A stretch of 64,000 nt of DNA from Cardiocondyla obscurior (GCF_019399895.1 NC_091881.1:3970501-4034500); one strand, 5' to 3'. Numbered from the stretch's first letter, positions 12,901 through 27,290 are shown. The notes: generated by a model from the sequence alone, not told the origin. Numbers and translations: made by a program.

Positions 12901-15900
12901 CAAGACTTTTTTTTAAGCAGAAAATTTAATCAAGAGAAACGTAAGGAAAAATTTATATTAAATTTTTTTTTAATAAATACATAAAATGTGCCATTAATAA
13001 ATCACCATGAAACGTGTAATAATTCACGCGGCCTTCGTTCCCGCGTAACCGCTCGATCGACTATTTTGCCGTTCGCTCCGTATTCCAATTTTCGGATCAG
13101 AAATACCCAAATACCTAATCTCCGGCGACTCCAAGTACCGCGACGCGAAAGCTACCGCCTTGCCGATCGCGTGTACGCGCGCGTAATCGGCGTGATTGTA
13201 CGTTAATACAACGCGACTGTTCGTGTGAGTAGGAATTGTGCAACTGTTCTGCGGCGCGTATACGTCAGACAATGCTACGCGACAACACGCACACGGTCGC
13301 CGGCCAGGATTGAATATCCTGTTCGGCTTATTGGGGCAAGGTGGCCAGCCTTGCTACTTTGATACCGATATCAATGATAGCGTAATGCACCGGCCGTCGA
13401 GCTCCGCGTTAGCGAGGGCGTTTGACGCCGTAACGTTTCGAGCCAACTGTTTCTGCTGCCGCGATCCAAGCTATCGGTGAAAGAGACCTCGCGATTCGCG
13501 TTAATACGCGATTTATCACTCGGGCCGTGGAATAAATTACATCAACGCCGCGGCGACGTCCGTGTACACCTTCTTCATTCTGATAATCGGGACCCTAACG
13601 TCAAGCTCTGATATTTTCAGCGACGATATTTACCGTTAATTTATATTATAGGCGATATCAATTACCACACGCCGAGCGCGGCTATCGATCAAGAAATTAA
13701 TATAAAATATGAATTTTGATCGTCAATTTAATCGTAGAACTGATCGGCGAGTCGATTAATTTTCTTTTAGGATAGGGAAGTTCTATGGAAGGAAGCCTAG
13801 TAGTTTTAACGCTGACTTTGCGACTCGTGCTAGCATTTTCGCCGCTCACAAATTGTTTACCAGCCTTATTCCGCTTGGCCGATAAAAACATTTGCAATGC
13901 GTTCCGTGCTATCGCGGGATGTTAATTGGAGTCGCGGCGAGCTACAAATGTTCGTGCGATTTCAAATTATAATTAAAAATACGCGATAGCGAGGGAAAGG
14001 CAATCAGAATTGGTTATTTTTAGGCCTAACGTTTATCCATAAATTTCTACAATTACGGCGGGTATTAATAAAATTGTTTTCGCACATTATGCACGAGATT
14101 GTAATTTGCTTCTCGCATTTTAATTGTAACAAGTTATCATTACCTGCGTTAAGTGTTTACAACGTACGACTTCTCACTTGCGTAAAAAGAAAAAGAAAAA
14201 AAAAAAGAAGAAAAAAAGAATTCAAAAAAATTACGATAATAAACGAAAAGTATCCTCTTTCTCTCGGTGTCTCTTTCGATAAATGCTAAGGTCAAGATCT
14301 GTCAAGTGACACGAGGCTGACGCCGGGCAGCGTGTTTCGACGCGTCGGCCATTCATCAAACGGATTTTTCTCCCCGGGCACACGGCGTCTCTCTTATCTG
14401 CTCGGTCAACGATCAGCGCGATTAGCGACGGTGATTATTCAACCGCCTGCCACTTACCGCCGTGCATGACGATCTGTTTTATCGCAGAAATCGCGAGAGT
14501 CCTCGATCGCGCGGGGGCAGGCCGCGCCGTCATTTTTTCCCGCCATCGAATCTCTCTATTCGATCTACCTTCCGCGCGGCGTTGTCCTTACCGCACGCAC
14601 GGTCAAGGAAAGTCTTGCTTCTATTAATACGAACTCTCGCGCGGCGTTTCCGTCACCGGCTGGATAAAAGATTCTTTCTTCGGCGCGATTTACTTGCAAA
14701 TTAAATTCGATTCAGAGCTCTGCGATCGCGACGAGGGATCGGAATAATCCCCTTCGCGTAGGGGATTCGCATTCTCATTAAGACATATATATATGTATAT
14801 ATATAGAATATTTGACCGAGATAGTCAACCTGGCGAGAAGCAGTACCCACCCAATGATGCGCGCTTCCGCGGACTCGCGTTCGATCGCGCCGCACTTATG
14901 TTAATAAAAGAGATTTAATTAATCAACGGAACGCGCGAGCGAGGCATTTATCTTTCACGGTGAATTTTCCTCCTTTCTCCCCGAACCTCCCTCGCCCCGT
15001 CCCGACGCATCTCCGATCATTTTCTTTTTCCGCGCGGGGCTAACGGAGCGTGTGTGTCACGGCGGCGATGTAAGAAACGCGTTAGACAAGTGCGCGGCCG
15101 GCCTGTGAGAAGGCCTTTCTAAGTCTTCCTACAACCGCGTTTAGACCGTGGCATTATTATTTATTTATAGCGCCATTATGTTGTCTTTATTATACGCTGG
15201 CCGTGGCTCTCCTCGCTAGCGGACGGTAAATGCTGAGAGCAACCGCTGGCGTTTCTTGCCCGCGAATGTGTAATTATCGAACGCGCCCGGCGATGACGTC
15301 TGCAATCTGGGAGATCAATCTCGAGAGCTATCAAAATTCGATAAGCCGTTGCTCGACACACGACGGCGTTGTAAACGAGGCCGGGGTCTTGTCTCACCCT
15401 CAGAAGGCGATCCTTCCTCCTGCTAGAGATAAACGCGGCGCGCACGAGGAAAGAATATAATTTATTTCATTAAAAAAATCGCGGAATTATGATCGGGTCT
15501 AAAAGGAACTATTCATTTTTCTTTTTTTTTTTTTTTTTTTGCCTCTCAGTCTTGTGTTCGAGCCGAGCGGTTGCAGTTTTTGAGCGCTCTTTACGCGAGC
15601 GTGACATTTAGAGACGCCTTAATGATGGAAACAGTAAATGTGTCTTGGCGATGAAGTCCATGACTGTCGCTCGGAATAGCCGTCGCGCCTTCGTTCGCGT
15701 TTATACGGCCGCAATAAATAAAGCCGCGCCGGTCGCCGGAGTTCCTTCTCGCGAGCGAAGATAGGACTTGTATCGTGCGTATTCATTTCAAAGGGAGAAT
15801 TCGATGAAAATATTCGCGATGCGAATTTCGAAGGCGTACGAACCGCGGTTTCGTTAAGTTCCGTCACGAGGTTGTTCTCAAAGTACAATTAAAAGGCTGT

Positions 15901-17376
15901 GCGTTTTCTGTCGGATTCCAAGGCGAAAGATTGCGGCAAAGGCGCGCGGTGACGAGCAGTTTAATCTCAACGTTCGATTGCCGTGGGTTTTTCTTCTTCC
16001 TCCGTCAATTTTTCCCTCCCTTGACTTTTTCCGCGCGGCTATGTCCGTTTACTCGCGGCGAGTAATCGCGAGGACGAGCACACTCACGCTCTGCTCGGTT
16101 ATCGCTGGAAATTGCCGCTACGCCTACGCCTCTCTCTCGCGTGCGCACGGCAGCGGCACAATAAATAACGCTCACGGCGGCCATTACTTGTCACTCACCC
16201 TCCGCATCCCCGTTCTCGCAGCTGAGGGCGAAAGGGTGCGCGGGCACCAGCGCTCGCTGCAACGCTATACTCTAGTCCGCGAAGCTGAATTTTTCAAACG
16301 GCGACGCCAACAGCGGAGAAGCCGCTTACGAAATAAATGTAACGCACGCGCGTGTAATATAATTATTTTTAAATAAAGAAATTTAAAGATTGTAAAATTT
16401 TTTTTTCTTTTTCCTACACCGTAACGACACGCGGAATCGCGATCGAGACGAAACGCAGACACGATATTCTATTTCGTCAAAGCCAAGGCGCACGGTCCTT
16501 GAATCGGTACACCCATAAATCGCGCGCGGGCTACACCTCGCGACGGCTGCATTGTTGCGTACGTACGCCAACGATTTTACAGTTGACACGCATGATAAAT
16601 TATCCCGGCGATCCCGGTCATTCCGTTCTTGGAATTTGTCGCACGAAACGCAGGGAGGCATAAATAATTCATCGGCCGCCGGAGAGCGAGCGCCGAGATC
16701 GACATCCGCCTCTCGGTCCGCTTGTTCGCCATCTTGATACCACCCGACAATCCTCCGTCCCGCTCGCGGAATCAGCATCGACTACCGATATCGAACCCCG
16801 GCCGATTAATCGACGGCGGATGATACGCATGGAGTTCCACGGGGCGCGTTTTACGCGCGGATCGTCGCCGAAATCCCGTTGAAGCTCGCGCGCTCGCTCG
16901 CTCGCGTTCTCTATTACCTTCCTCTTCTTCGTCCGCAAGATGGGGAACGATATCAGCGCCGTGACGGCTCTTCTATGGACGCCATGCGCCGCGAGCGACA
17001 TTCGCATTGGCTGGTAGCCGGCGTTTGCGCGCCGCTACGTCCGTATTGACTTTACCGTCGCTTCGCCCTCCGCGTCCACCTCCCTCTTTTCCCCCCCGTC
17101 GCGAAAGCCGCAGACGTTCCGGCTACGGCGTGTACACGCGTGTACTCGCACGCGTGCACGCTCGCACACGTATACGCGCGTCGCGCGGACAAAGAGGCGC
17201 GCGAGGCCGAGAATCGAGGAGCACAAAGGACGGCTTCGTCCGGGTAGCGCACGGAGACGAGCATCGGGGGCGGGAAAAAGGGAGGGAAAGGCAAGAAGAG
17301 GGTGGCTGACGGGGCCGGCTACACGCGAGTGTCTTACAATTGATTTTCACGCCACCTTGATTTATTCGCGAGCGCG

Positions 17377-17393
17377 CCGTCGTCGTCGTCGTC
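17377..17393. repeat. (CGT)n microsatellite
   Basis: Five CGT units plus two bases. A similar but interrupted CGT/CGC tract lies at about 7703-7729. Confidence 0.9.
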
Positions 17394-18540
17394 GCGTTTT
17401 TCGTGCCCACGGGGCCAATTTCGAACTCCTCGGGTGGACAGAGATCCGACGGTCAGCCTGGCCACTCTCCCCTCTTTCCCTTCGCGACGTAGGAATCTCA
17501 ACCGAGCTCGCGCGTCTCTTTCCCTCCGATCGTATGGCACTCGTGGCTTCTCGGCGGAGGATTTATGGACTCCCGCGAACGATTCTTTTAAGATTGGAAC
17601 CCGCGCGACTACTCTTTTCCGCCGGCGTTTTTCTCCCGATTCTTCAGACCGATTTTGCCGAACTTGGGGAGATGGGGGAGAAGAAGGATCGATACCGGAT
17701 GATGACCCGAAGATAGATAACGGTGGCTAAATTTTTGGAGGGACCGTATTACTCGAGCTCCCACCAGGCTTTAAGCAGCTCAGTATCTCTCTCTCTTTCG
17801 TTCGTTCGCGAGGGGTGGCTCGTGGAGAGGAATTCGTCTGAGGTGGAGTGTGCGCGAGGATGAAGGAAGGGTGGCGGCGACCGCGGAGTTTCCGCTAACC
17901 TCCCTGCCTGCAACGGGACACGAGATGGGATGGGATTGGTCCTTGATTGCTAGAGGGGTCGTTTCCCGGACTCGGGTGGGATACATCGAGATCGCGACCA
18001 ATGATAGAGTGGCGCAGCTGCCCCGGGGAAACTAAACGAGGAGTCCTCGTCTGCCTGCGACGAGAGGAAGGATCCCCCCCCAGCGGAAAGGGCATAAAGG
18101 ACGAGAGCGGTGCCCTAAACCGCCGTCGATATGTAGGGCGTTCCGAAGGGTCGCGTGGAAAAAGGATTAGAATCGCCCGTCACTTTGGGAAAAAAAAAAA
18201 AAAAAACGGGACCGCTTTTTCACGACGGAAAGCGGAAAAACGTACTCGCACCTACAGTCTCTCTTCAATAATAAAAAAAAATAAAAAAATAAAAAAGCGA
18301 TGATCGATATATTTATACGTTTTAATACCCGCTTCATGAATTTACGAATCCCTACGACGCTCGAGCGCGTCGACGGGGAACAGTGACGATTAAAATCCGT
18401 TTCTCGGCGCAACTTCTTCTCGCGTCTGGTTTCCTCCCGCCGGTTTGTCGGGGAATCGCGTTTTCGCCGGAAACTTTTCTGTCTACGTCGCGGAGGTGGC
18501 TCTTTCCCTCGGCTGATAAGCGGTCCGTAACGCGATAGCG

Positions 18541-18556
18541 GCGCGCAGCTGCGCGC
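18541..18556. repeat. 16-bp perfect palindrome with E-box core
   Basis: gcgcgcagctgcgcgc equals its own reverse complement. Its centre, gcagctgc, is a bHLH-type E-box. Confidence 0.8.
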
Positions 18557-19558
18557 GGCACGCCAACGCCGGCAGAGTTTTCAGCGCCGCTCTCCTCCGC
18601 CACGTTCACCCGACGCAACGCCCCGGTGCGTTCGCTAGTAGATAGGATTGATTGGAGCTTCGTTAGAGGGCGAGGAGTTCAGCAACAGCGATACCGCGGT
18701 GCGATTTGAATAACGATTTGCATAACTCGCGAGCCGATATCGACGCCGGGCCGACGCGCGATTAAATCGTTAATTCGCCCGTTCTCGCTTCTCGCGCACG
18801 CGAAACAATTTCACGCTCTTACAAGGAGGGAAAGCAGAGCTCTAGGTTCGACACCCAGCCGCGAATAGTCGTCGCGCCAGCGATGAAAAACGAAACGTTT
18901 TCACGACGGATCGACGCACGCGAGCAAAATTTTCTGCCGCGCTTTCTTGCTTCGGACAAAACCGCGCGAAGATATTTCTCTGCTAACTACGCGAGATACT
19001 CGGCTTCGGCTTTTTTGACAACCGGCGTATATTTCAGAAACAGATTCAATAGTGATTTCATTATATTAAAAAAATTTCAAACCCATCCCGTATATTTTAT
19101 ATATTTATATTTGCGAGACATTGATTAATTATATTAATTTCACTGAGATAATTAAAATTGAATGATCTACGGCCGACGGCGTGTTGCCGGTTTACTTAAA
19201 TTTGTAGTTTTCGGTTAAGTTAGAGTAAATTATTTTTCCGTCCGTCTGACGTTTACTCTCGCTCAGCACGAAGCGAGCCAAGCGAGAAAACCAATCAATG
19301 TCGTGGAACAGCGGTAATAATTAACAGCTGATTTACGCGTAACACTAATTTTAATATATAATATAAAAATAAAAGAATATTATATCGCGCAGAGTACATG
19401 CTTCTGTGGGAAAATGTTGAACTCGTCCTGGACGATTAAAAAAAGAAGAAGAGGATTGCAGGTTTATAAATACACGCGTGTATGATGAGCGAGCCGTGGC
19501 GCTCTATCGACGAAACAATTGTTTCTTTGGGCCGGAGCGGATGATCGATCGGCTTGTC

Positions 19559-19580
19559 GGACGGCCGGCCACGGCCGTCC
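19559..19580. repeat. 8-bp perfect stem-loop
   Basis: ggacggcc pairs with ggccgtcc across the 6-nt loop ggccac. Confidence 0.6.
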
Positions 19581-22500
19581 AATCGCGGCATACCGAATCT
19601 TAAAGTAGCCGTGTACCGCGGGACGAAAAAGGAAAAGCACTGCACGCGCGGAGTAACGGTGCCGAGCAAACAACCGGCTTGAATTATCGCGTCAATGATG
19701 ATCGAAGTGTGCGATCGCGTCTCGCGCCGCGCGAATAAACGGAGGATCGTCATGTTCGCTCGTCCGACCCGCGTCGTCTATAAATCGCCATCGATTCGCG
19801 TGATTTTTACGATTAATAATCACGGTTCGTCATTTCGGGCGTTTTTCGATTTATTTTCTACTCTCTCTCTTTTATTTTTTTTTTTCCTCCGTTGGAACAG
19901 AAATTCCACGAGAGCCGACAATCAACGGCGCTCGCGATCCGCTCGCGCGCGGAGTCGCGCAGAAACGCGCGATTTCACGCATTTATTATCGCCGTGGAAT
20001 CTAATCGGTCTTCGGTTACCGCTTCGGTTATGCTAACGGGATCCAATAACTTTGTCACGCGTCTCGTTTCGCCGAGGCGACAAGCCCCGGGATTTATTTC
20101 GCGAATTTATGAGTGGAGGGCCCGCGCGCCTCTCTCGCCCACAACAGTCGGAAGCAATTTACAAGTTAATAGGTTACGACGATTCGTTACGCGCCCTTCT
20201 CTCGCACCTTCGGTCCTCCCGGACTCCCTCTCACCTCCTGCACGCTGAATTTATTTCGTTTGGTCCGCGCACACGCCCATCTAATTGGCTCGTCTATCTC
20301 TCGCTTTCATTCTTGCTCTCTATCGAAAATTATACGCGCGCACCACGGCCGGGGATACTAAAACCTTTCGAAAACGAGGCGCATGGAGCGTCCTGCTTTA
20401 TTTAATTCATTGCGGAATAAATAATTTCAATGTTACCCAGAGTAATAAAATTGTCTATCGAGAGTCTAATAAAATTAATAAAAAAAAAGAAAAGAAAAGA
20501 AAAAAAAAAATGCTTTATCGTGCACAGATTGGGCCTCGCATATTTTAATAAATCGTTCGTGATTTTCGATCTTGTAATATAACATTTTCGTAACGCAATC
20601 GCAGTCAGTGTTACATATTTATATGTGTAATAGTAATATTTCATATCTAAGCGCGATGCAATAACGAGTCAATCGAGCGGGAACGACACGATTTCTTTTG
20701 TTCGCGGAGAAATCGTGAACGCGTGCTATTGTTTCGCGAGTGTGTTCCGTGGAGATTCTCCCCGATCTCCCGATTCGATCGCAGATCGATTCTGAGAGCA
20801 CACCGTGAAACAGCGTCGCGGGGTGAGGGAGGAAAAGCGGTTGCGACGAGACGAAAAGAGAGAGACGGTGTGAGAAAAAGATAGAGAGAGAGACGGATGC
20901 CGATCTCGTTTGCGAGGACAGCGCGTCGTATTCAAAGTGTGAACGAATGCAAATCCCGTATCTCATGAACGGAATTTTCAAGGAAGCTGAAAGATGGATG
21001 GAAGACGCCAGCGGCACCGGACAATCGGTCGGTATTTGCATCTGGTACATAATTCAGTCGCCGTTGCTGCCCCCGAGTTGCGCTGGCAGCAAATGCGACT
21101 CCGGCAGACCATCACGAGACAGTCGGTGACGTTTGTTTTCGTTCGCGACGAGAGAAAGAATAAAATAAAATAATTACATAAAAAAATAAAATAAGCAGAA
21201 GACACTATCGACGGATTATCACAGGTAGCCGCGACTCCCGTTAAGACTACGCTTAACTCGTGAGAGAAAAGAAAAGCGATGCCTTCCCGCCCTCACCGTT
21301 TAATGAATAGCGTCTAGACGTAAAAATGAAATTGATAATCTTTTACAATTCATGTTTCGTAAGTCGCGTCGAATTAAAAAAAAAAGAAAACAGTGATTCT
21401 CAAAGGCTACTCTGTTTGAGGAGAGATTTCCATGATTTAGATCAGGTTTCGGGAATAGCAAGGAGCAGAATTTCCGCGTACCGAGTGAAAAGAAGAAAGA
21501 AAAAGAAAAAAAAATATATACGTGTAAAAGTTATTTAAAGCGAGTGTCGGGATAGAGCGCATGAATTAAACCGTAACGTTGACGAGTCATGAGAGCAATT
21601 ACTGGGCCGCGTGGTGCATTATGTGGAAATTTTCATCGCTCCGGAGCGCGTGTCTGGCCGTGTAAAAAAAAAAGAAAAAAAAAGAAAAAAGCGAACGCAA
21701 AGGGAAATTTTCACGGCGCGCGCATGCGAAAAACAGCGAGCCCGGTCGACGCCGCGAATTATACTTTCACGCGGCGGAATAATCGAGGCTCGCGCACCGG
21801 CAAGACGTATTCCAAGTCATTGCCCGGATTGCTTCGCGCCTTCGCGAGGATCGTTAGACTACGAAAAGTACGCGGGTTCTTTTTTTTTTTTTTTCCATTA
21901 CTTCGTAAAACGCGTTCAATCATCGCGTCCCGTAGGTGACACGCCGCAGCGGATCTTAAAAGCGAGTTCCGACGACACTCTATCAAGTCATCAGAAGCCA
22001 TTAAAAATTCACGCTCAATTATTATGCCGGTTAAACCGATGCCTCGGTAAGAGAGAAAGAGAGAAAAAAAAAAGTTCCAGTCCCGGTAAACGAATGCAGA
22101 GTCATTGGCCGGCGCGCTCTTCTATGCTCGGGCTCGTTCGCTAGCGCGACGTGTGTCTTTAGTGCCTCGGGACACAATGCGCGCGGACAATTTCGACTCC
22201 GGCATACAGAGCGCACTATTCATTTTCCGCGTTGAGATCGATGGGGATAACCCCTTGCACCCGGAGAACGATCCTCGTCCCTTTTTCGCTCGCGTCGCGC
22301 GCTATCTCGGCTACCTGGTGAGTTCGCGAAGATAAAATCGCGGCCGCGCGAAGTTCGGGGTCACTTCTTGTTTCGCCACTCTTTGGACTTGAAAACGGTA
22401 ACCCTGCGGATTTGACTCCGAGAACTCGTCGAAGGCACTCGAGTCTTTTACGACACGCGAGCGGGTAATATTTAAAATCACCTTTCGGGGCACCGATCGT

Positions 22501-25500
22501 CGCGCGAAGCGAAAGGGAATCTTTCTCGCAGAAACGAAGCTCCGTGGTTCGTACAAGTTCAATTGCCCATCCGGACCCTGGTCGACTGTTACCGCAGAAT
22601 ATTTTCCCTGTTAACAAACTCCGCGCCGTGCTCGCGAACGTCTCGCGCGTCTTTAGCAGAAATTTAATAGGTCTCGCCGGAGAGAAAGAGACACTGGCTG
22701 CATTCTGCTGCGGCAATGGCAGGCGCAGTTTCTGCCGGTATGCCGAGGAACGCCTAAAGGACCGTAATTCGACGAGCGTTGCACGGCACGGACCGGGCAT
22801 GGGCGCAGATAAGCATCGCCCAGGACGAGAGAGAAGAAAAGGGAAGCGGGAGAGAGCGTGTAGGACAGTCGTTAACGAGCGACTCCGCGCGCGGAGTTAT
22901 TCTCTCTCCTTTTCGCGTCGCGTCCTCCCTCTTTCCCTCCCGCTGGCTGTGAGAGGCCTGCGACTAAAAGATGACTTCTCCGCGTGACGCCGTCGGGAAT
23001 CGAGTCCGGTAGCGGATCCGCCATTTCCGCATTACTTTCTCACGCGGAGACGGAAACAATTATCGAAATCTTGGAGACAGGAAATTCAATAAACCTCTCC
23101 TCTCAAATGTTAATTTCTTTCAAAACGGATAGAATTAAAAAAAAAAAAAAAAGAAAAGAAAGAAAGAGAAAAAATAAGTTCCTGGCTGATTAAGAAAAAT
23201 TATTAAATTCGTTAAAGGGTAAGTGTTAATTACATGAAATCACTATTCATTAAGCCGCTATTGTCGAGAATCGCGTTAAATTATTTTTATCGTGACGCGT
23301 TCTCTTTACGAAACGGCAAGTCGGCGCCATATCGCCGACATGAGCGCAATGTTCCACCCCGCGCGTGTACGTGAAGACATAGGTAGGCCGCCCTTAACGC
23401 GAGCGGAGAGTAACAGCGGGAAAGAACGGGGTGAGAAGAGAGAGAAAAAGAAGGCTAACGGGATGAAGAAAGAGGTTTTAAGAAAAAAAAATAAATAAAA
23501 AAAAAAGACGAAAATTTCCCAGCTGTTCGAGCCGGCGTTTTATCTCCCCGAAGGATCAAACATGGCGGACGTCGCTCGCAACGGGAGAGAGGGGGGTTGC
23601 AACCCTTGCTATCTGCCTGATCGAAACCTCGCCGTCGCAGGAGTTCACGGCGCACGCGTGTGCGTACGTGTCTGGGTGCGTTTTACGTGCGTGTGCGGAA
23701 TTTCTGTGCGGCTCGACCACGCACAAAGGAGGGAAGAGAGGACACACGAGCGGCGGGCAATATATGCCACGACTTTATTATATACGGGGTGGCGGGCCGC
23801 GTGCACGCCCGCGTGGGTATACCTGGTGGCCGCCTTTTGTTTCCCAGATCGTATCTCCGTGCCGCTTTTCGGCGACACATCTGTGATGGATTCAAACCGG
23901 TCGAACGTGCCGCTAAAAATGAAACATATTGCGACAAAAGCATATGCGTTCCCCTATCCCTTTTTATTTCCACCGAGAGCGGCTTAAACTTGACACTACA
24001 TTAATCGCATTTCTTTTTTTTGTAAGGTTTTCCCTTGATAAATAAATACACAAATTAGAAAAAAGCAAAAAAAAAAAAAATAATAATTGAGATAAGTTTT
24101 TGCTATAAAAATTCCGATCCCTTGGAGACTCTTAGAAGGTCGATTATTCCACGGTAAATGAAGCTATCGTAATTTCTCCTCCCTCTACGTTCTCATACCC
24201 CAGGTACTAATCGTTGAATAATAAATGGGACACATTTTCATAACGGTTTTCTCTTCGCACGAAATGCCCCGTTATTATTGCGCGCGGCGTCGTTCATCAC
24301 TGAAAGGGGTCGATCGATCGCGGACGATCGCCCGTCCTTTCGGCAATCGGGGGATGAGTTTCGGCCGGGCATAAATTTTTAATCCGGAAGTAAACGGGGA
24401 CAAGTGAGCGAGAGCGCACGACGTGCGGAAAAAGGGCTGGCCCGGGTGAGGATTCTCGCGGCGGGGAAAATTACGGGAAAACGCCGAAAGTGTCGCACGC
24501 ACGTGCGTACGCCCACCCGCGCTTCGAATCGATACATATTTTATCGACCGGTCGCGTATTTTTTTTTTCCTTTTTTTTTTCTTTCACGCGGGGCAACGTC
24601 ACGCACGCAAACGCCACACCGTCGCGCGGATGAATGACGGGTGGGCGTGTCGGTTCATCATCGCGTCGGAATATTTGTGCGGGTCGTCATGGCGAGCTCG
24701 CGAAACGATTGCCTTTGTTTAAACGCCGTCGGCGAGTAAATTGTGCACACCAGGTAGGGGCGTAAACTTAGGGGATGTACGCGAGCGTCCCGGTTCTCCA
24801 ACGATGCCAACGATCGGAGGCTCCTCGACGGATTTCAAGCTTTCTTCTTTCCCTTTTCCCGTAAATATCTCGAAACAACTGTACGTATGCGCATACATGT
24901 AATCACCATGGCGAATTACGCGCCGAACATTCCCGCGAAGCGTCATTTTCTCCGTAGAAATCGCGCGGCTTGAAATTGCGACGAGGCCATTGCGCGTTTC
25001 GCGAAAGGAGCATGATCGCGATGCGCTGAGCGAGCAACGAAAGAAAAAAAGTAAAAAAAAAAAAGAAAAAAAAAGAAAAGAAGATAAAAAAAACATACCC
25101 GCGGAAAATTACACGGTGCTGCGTGGCGGCGATGCCGTTTGTGTAAAACTTCGTCAATTAACGGACGCATGGCGTGCGGCCGGCATATAATTACTCGCGA
25201 GACGACGCCGGCCGGTGAAAAAACTTTTGAATCCATCAGCCTTGCTCTATCGCGCACCGGGGAGAAAGTGCGATAACGAGAGGGATAGTGAAACGTCAAT
25301 GCGCGTTCGAGGTATGCCGAGCAGAACCCGCTCGCCGCATCTCTCCTCGAAAGGATTACCGCGATCCGGGGACCCACGAAGAGTGTCGGCACCCGCGAAA
25401 AATGCATCGCGAGCGCATCCCAAACGTCTAATTAGCCCGGTAATTCTGCTTTTTCACGGAGATTGCGTGCCCAGCCGTCAAAGATTACTTTCGAATCGTC

Positions 25501-27144
25501 CGACCGACGATCGGACCACGCGTGCGAATTTCGCGAATATTCTATAAATACGTCCCTCCCCGACACCTAGGTGTTAAAAAATACGAGTGTAAAATCGACG
25601 GTAAAACCGCGCGTCAAAGAATAAAAAAAAAAGAAAGAGGAGAGCGCTCGATTTCGTAACGCGGTTATAGAGAGACGGTAAGCGTAAACCACGAGGGCAG
25701 ACGCTTCGTGATCGATTCCGCGAATATTCGTGAGTGTTTAGTCAGGTCGAATCGCAGCTGGGAGGAGAGTCCGAACGATGAAAGAGGAAGCGGGAGAGCC
25801 CGGGGCGGTATCGAGTTTCCACATCGGTACTTCGGACGAGGCTGCTCCATCTACATAGGTGCTAGCCGAGTCGCCAAAAATAGATCGAGTTCACACGAAT
25901 TCTCTACGAGCCGATCGCACGAAACCTCCGGCTACCGTTCGTGATATCGATCGAACCGCCCGGCGACCTGATATGCACAGAATTCACTGCCGCTTGTAAC
26001 GCGCGCCGCGATTGAAAACGTGCTCGCCTACCTAATTCGAATAGAAATGCCACGAAATTTACGGTCGGGCAACTGGCATCTTAATTTTTCAACAATTGCT
26101 TTACTTAAAAAAAAAAAAAAAAAGAGAGAGAGAAAAGAAAAGAAATGCGATAATAATTTTCTTGCAAACGAAGAACGTTCATCTCGCGGACTCGTTCGGG
26201 ATTCTCAACTTGGTTCTTCAACGTCTTAAGTAAAAGTCGCACGTAAGTCACCGCGGTAAATTCACTCCGGACGTCGCATCGCTTCCGTTCGAGACGATCA
26301 ATTTTAAAACAATTAGATCCCGAGATCTCGCGACTTGATGGTGGTGACTACCAGGGAGTTTCTCGTTAACCGGAGGATCCACCGCGTCGTGTTCCCAATG
26401 GCAGCGACAGTCTCGCACGAAAACCACCTCGACCCGGCCGGGCGCACGTCGCGATACGGGAGCCGCTAATCACAGTGGCGGAGGAGCGGAGCGTATATTA
26501 ATCAGCGGGTACAGGAAATTAACTTGGCCTTGTTTTATCTTGCATTCTGATTACTCTGTCTACACCACGAGAAACGCATAACTTCGCTCTCCCCGCGCCG
26601 TGCGTGCGTACTAATTAATATGTGTGTCTCGCTTGCAGCGAAGGAAGCGATCAGGGTCGCGCTTTTACAAATAAAAGACGGACTCCTTTTTTTTTCCTTT
26701 TTCTTCTTTTTTTCCCCCCTGCGACATCAGTGTACAATGTTCAATCTGTAAATATATCGCGACGTTACCGTGCAAAATATTATGCATTTCCACGCCATTT
26801 TTCAAACATTTAGCATAATTCTCCGCTTCATTTAGCTGTGATAAAGCAGACATGAATTAACATGAGCGCACCGAGTGCTCGCTTATTTTAATTAGATCGA
26901 CGTCAAGCGCAGAAAGAAAAAAAAAAGAATATTTTAATTGCCCTACATTTATTTTTATCTTCGCATTTTCCGGACCGATCCGTTTTTTTACTACCGAGTT
27001 TGACGGAAATAAACTGGTGTATCTCGCTCGTTGAGTTTCTTTATCTTTTTTTTTCTTATTTACTTTATTGCAATTTTTATCTTTTACGTTGCGAACAGGG
27101 ATTTAGACGTGGTACGTAGAAGTTAGCGTAGCTTAGGTACTTAC

Positions 27145-27290
27145 CAGGCGTCGTTTCGGCTTGATGAGGGGTCGATTCTGGCCGTTCATCTTGTAATAAA
27201 GCCCACAGGCGTTGCAGAGGTAGTGGCCAGTGCCATCCCGTCTCCAAAGGGGTGTTGACGTCGCGCCGCAGTTGACGCACTCGCGGCCCT
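27145..27290 (-). CDS. grn: grn exon 3, N-terminal GATA zinc finger
   Basis: This 146-bp exon encodes the whole N-terminal GATA finger: two bases finishing Glu, then 48 codons from [17 protein letters not shown] to LIKPKRRL. The four zinc-binding cysteines are spaced C-X2-C-X17-C-X2-C. The residues around them are almost identical to GATA-2/3 N-fingers, with LYYKMNGQ where vertebrates have LYHKMNGQ. The acceptor is TCGGGCAG|AGGGCC and the donor CGCCTG|GTAAGTACC, in phase 0. In this family the N-finger stabilises binding at palindromic sites and contacts FOG-type cofactors (U-shaped in flies), while the C-finger gives the main DNA contact. The next exon, expected to begin at the Ser/Ala-Arg-Arg linker of the C-finger, was not found between here and base 1. 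Confidence 0.97.

Larger units (their letters stand above)
1..27144 (-). other. grn: grn intron 3 (truncated), no coding exon recognised
   Basis: The stretch follows the donor of the N-finger exon and reaches the window edge. I read it for a C-terminal GATA finger by looking for minus-strand [11 protein letters not shown] and MKKEGIQTRNRK codings and found none. It is therefore best explained as intron, at least 27 kb long. Open frames here are short or low-complexity, and none shows a known domain. Contents include many interrupted A/T tracts (for example 630-649, 1319-1337, 4270-4294, 12786-12822, 15519-15540), GA and CGCT microsatellites, and several small perfect stem-loops, which are listed separately. 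A nested gene transcribed from either strand cannot be excluded from sequence reading alone. Confidence 0.65.

Noticed and set aside
18841..18865. ggttcgacaccc resembling a tRNA T arm
   Set aside because: No matching 5' half or acceptor stem was found.
22216..22800. 194-codon minus-strand open frame
   Set aside because: No recognisable domain or splice context. CpG-rich sequence gives long chance frames.
23562..23987. Plus-strand ATGGCGGACGTC start resembling a housekeeping gene start
   Set aside because: The frame becomes Cys/Val/Arg repeat from GTGCG tracts, with no donor in a sensible place. It is more likely a chance YY1-type motif.
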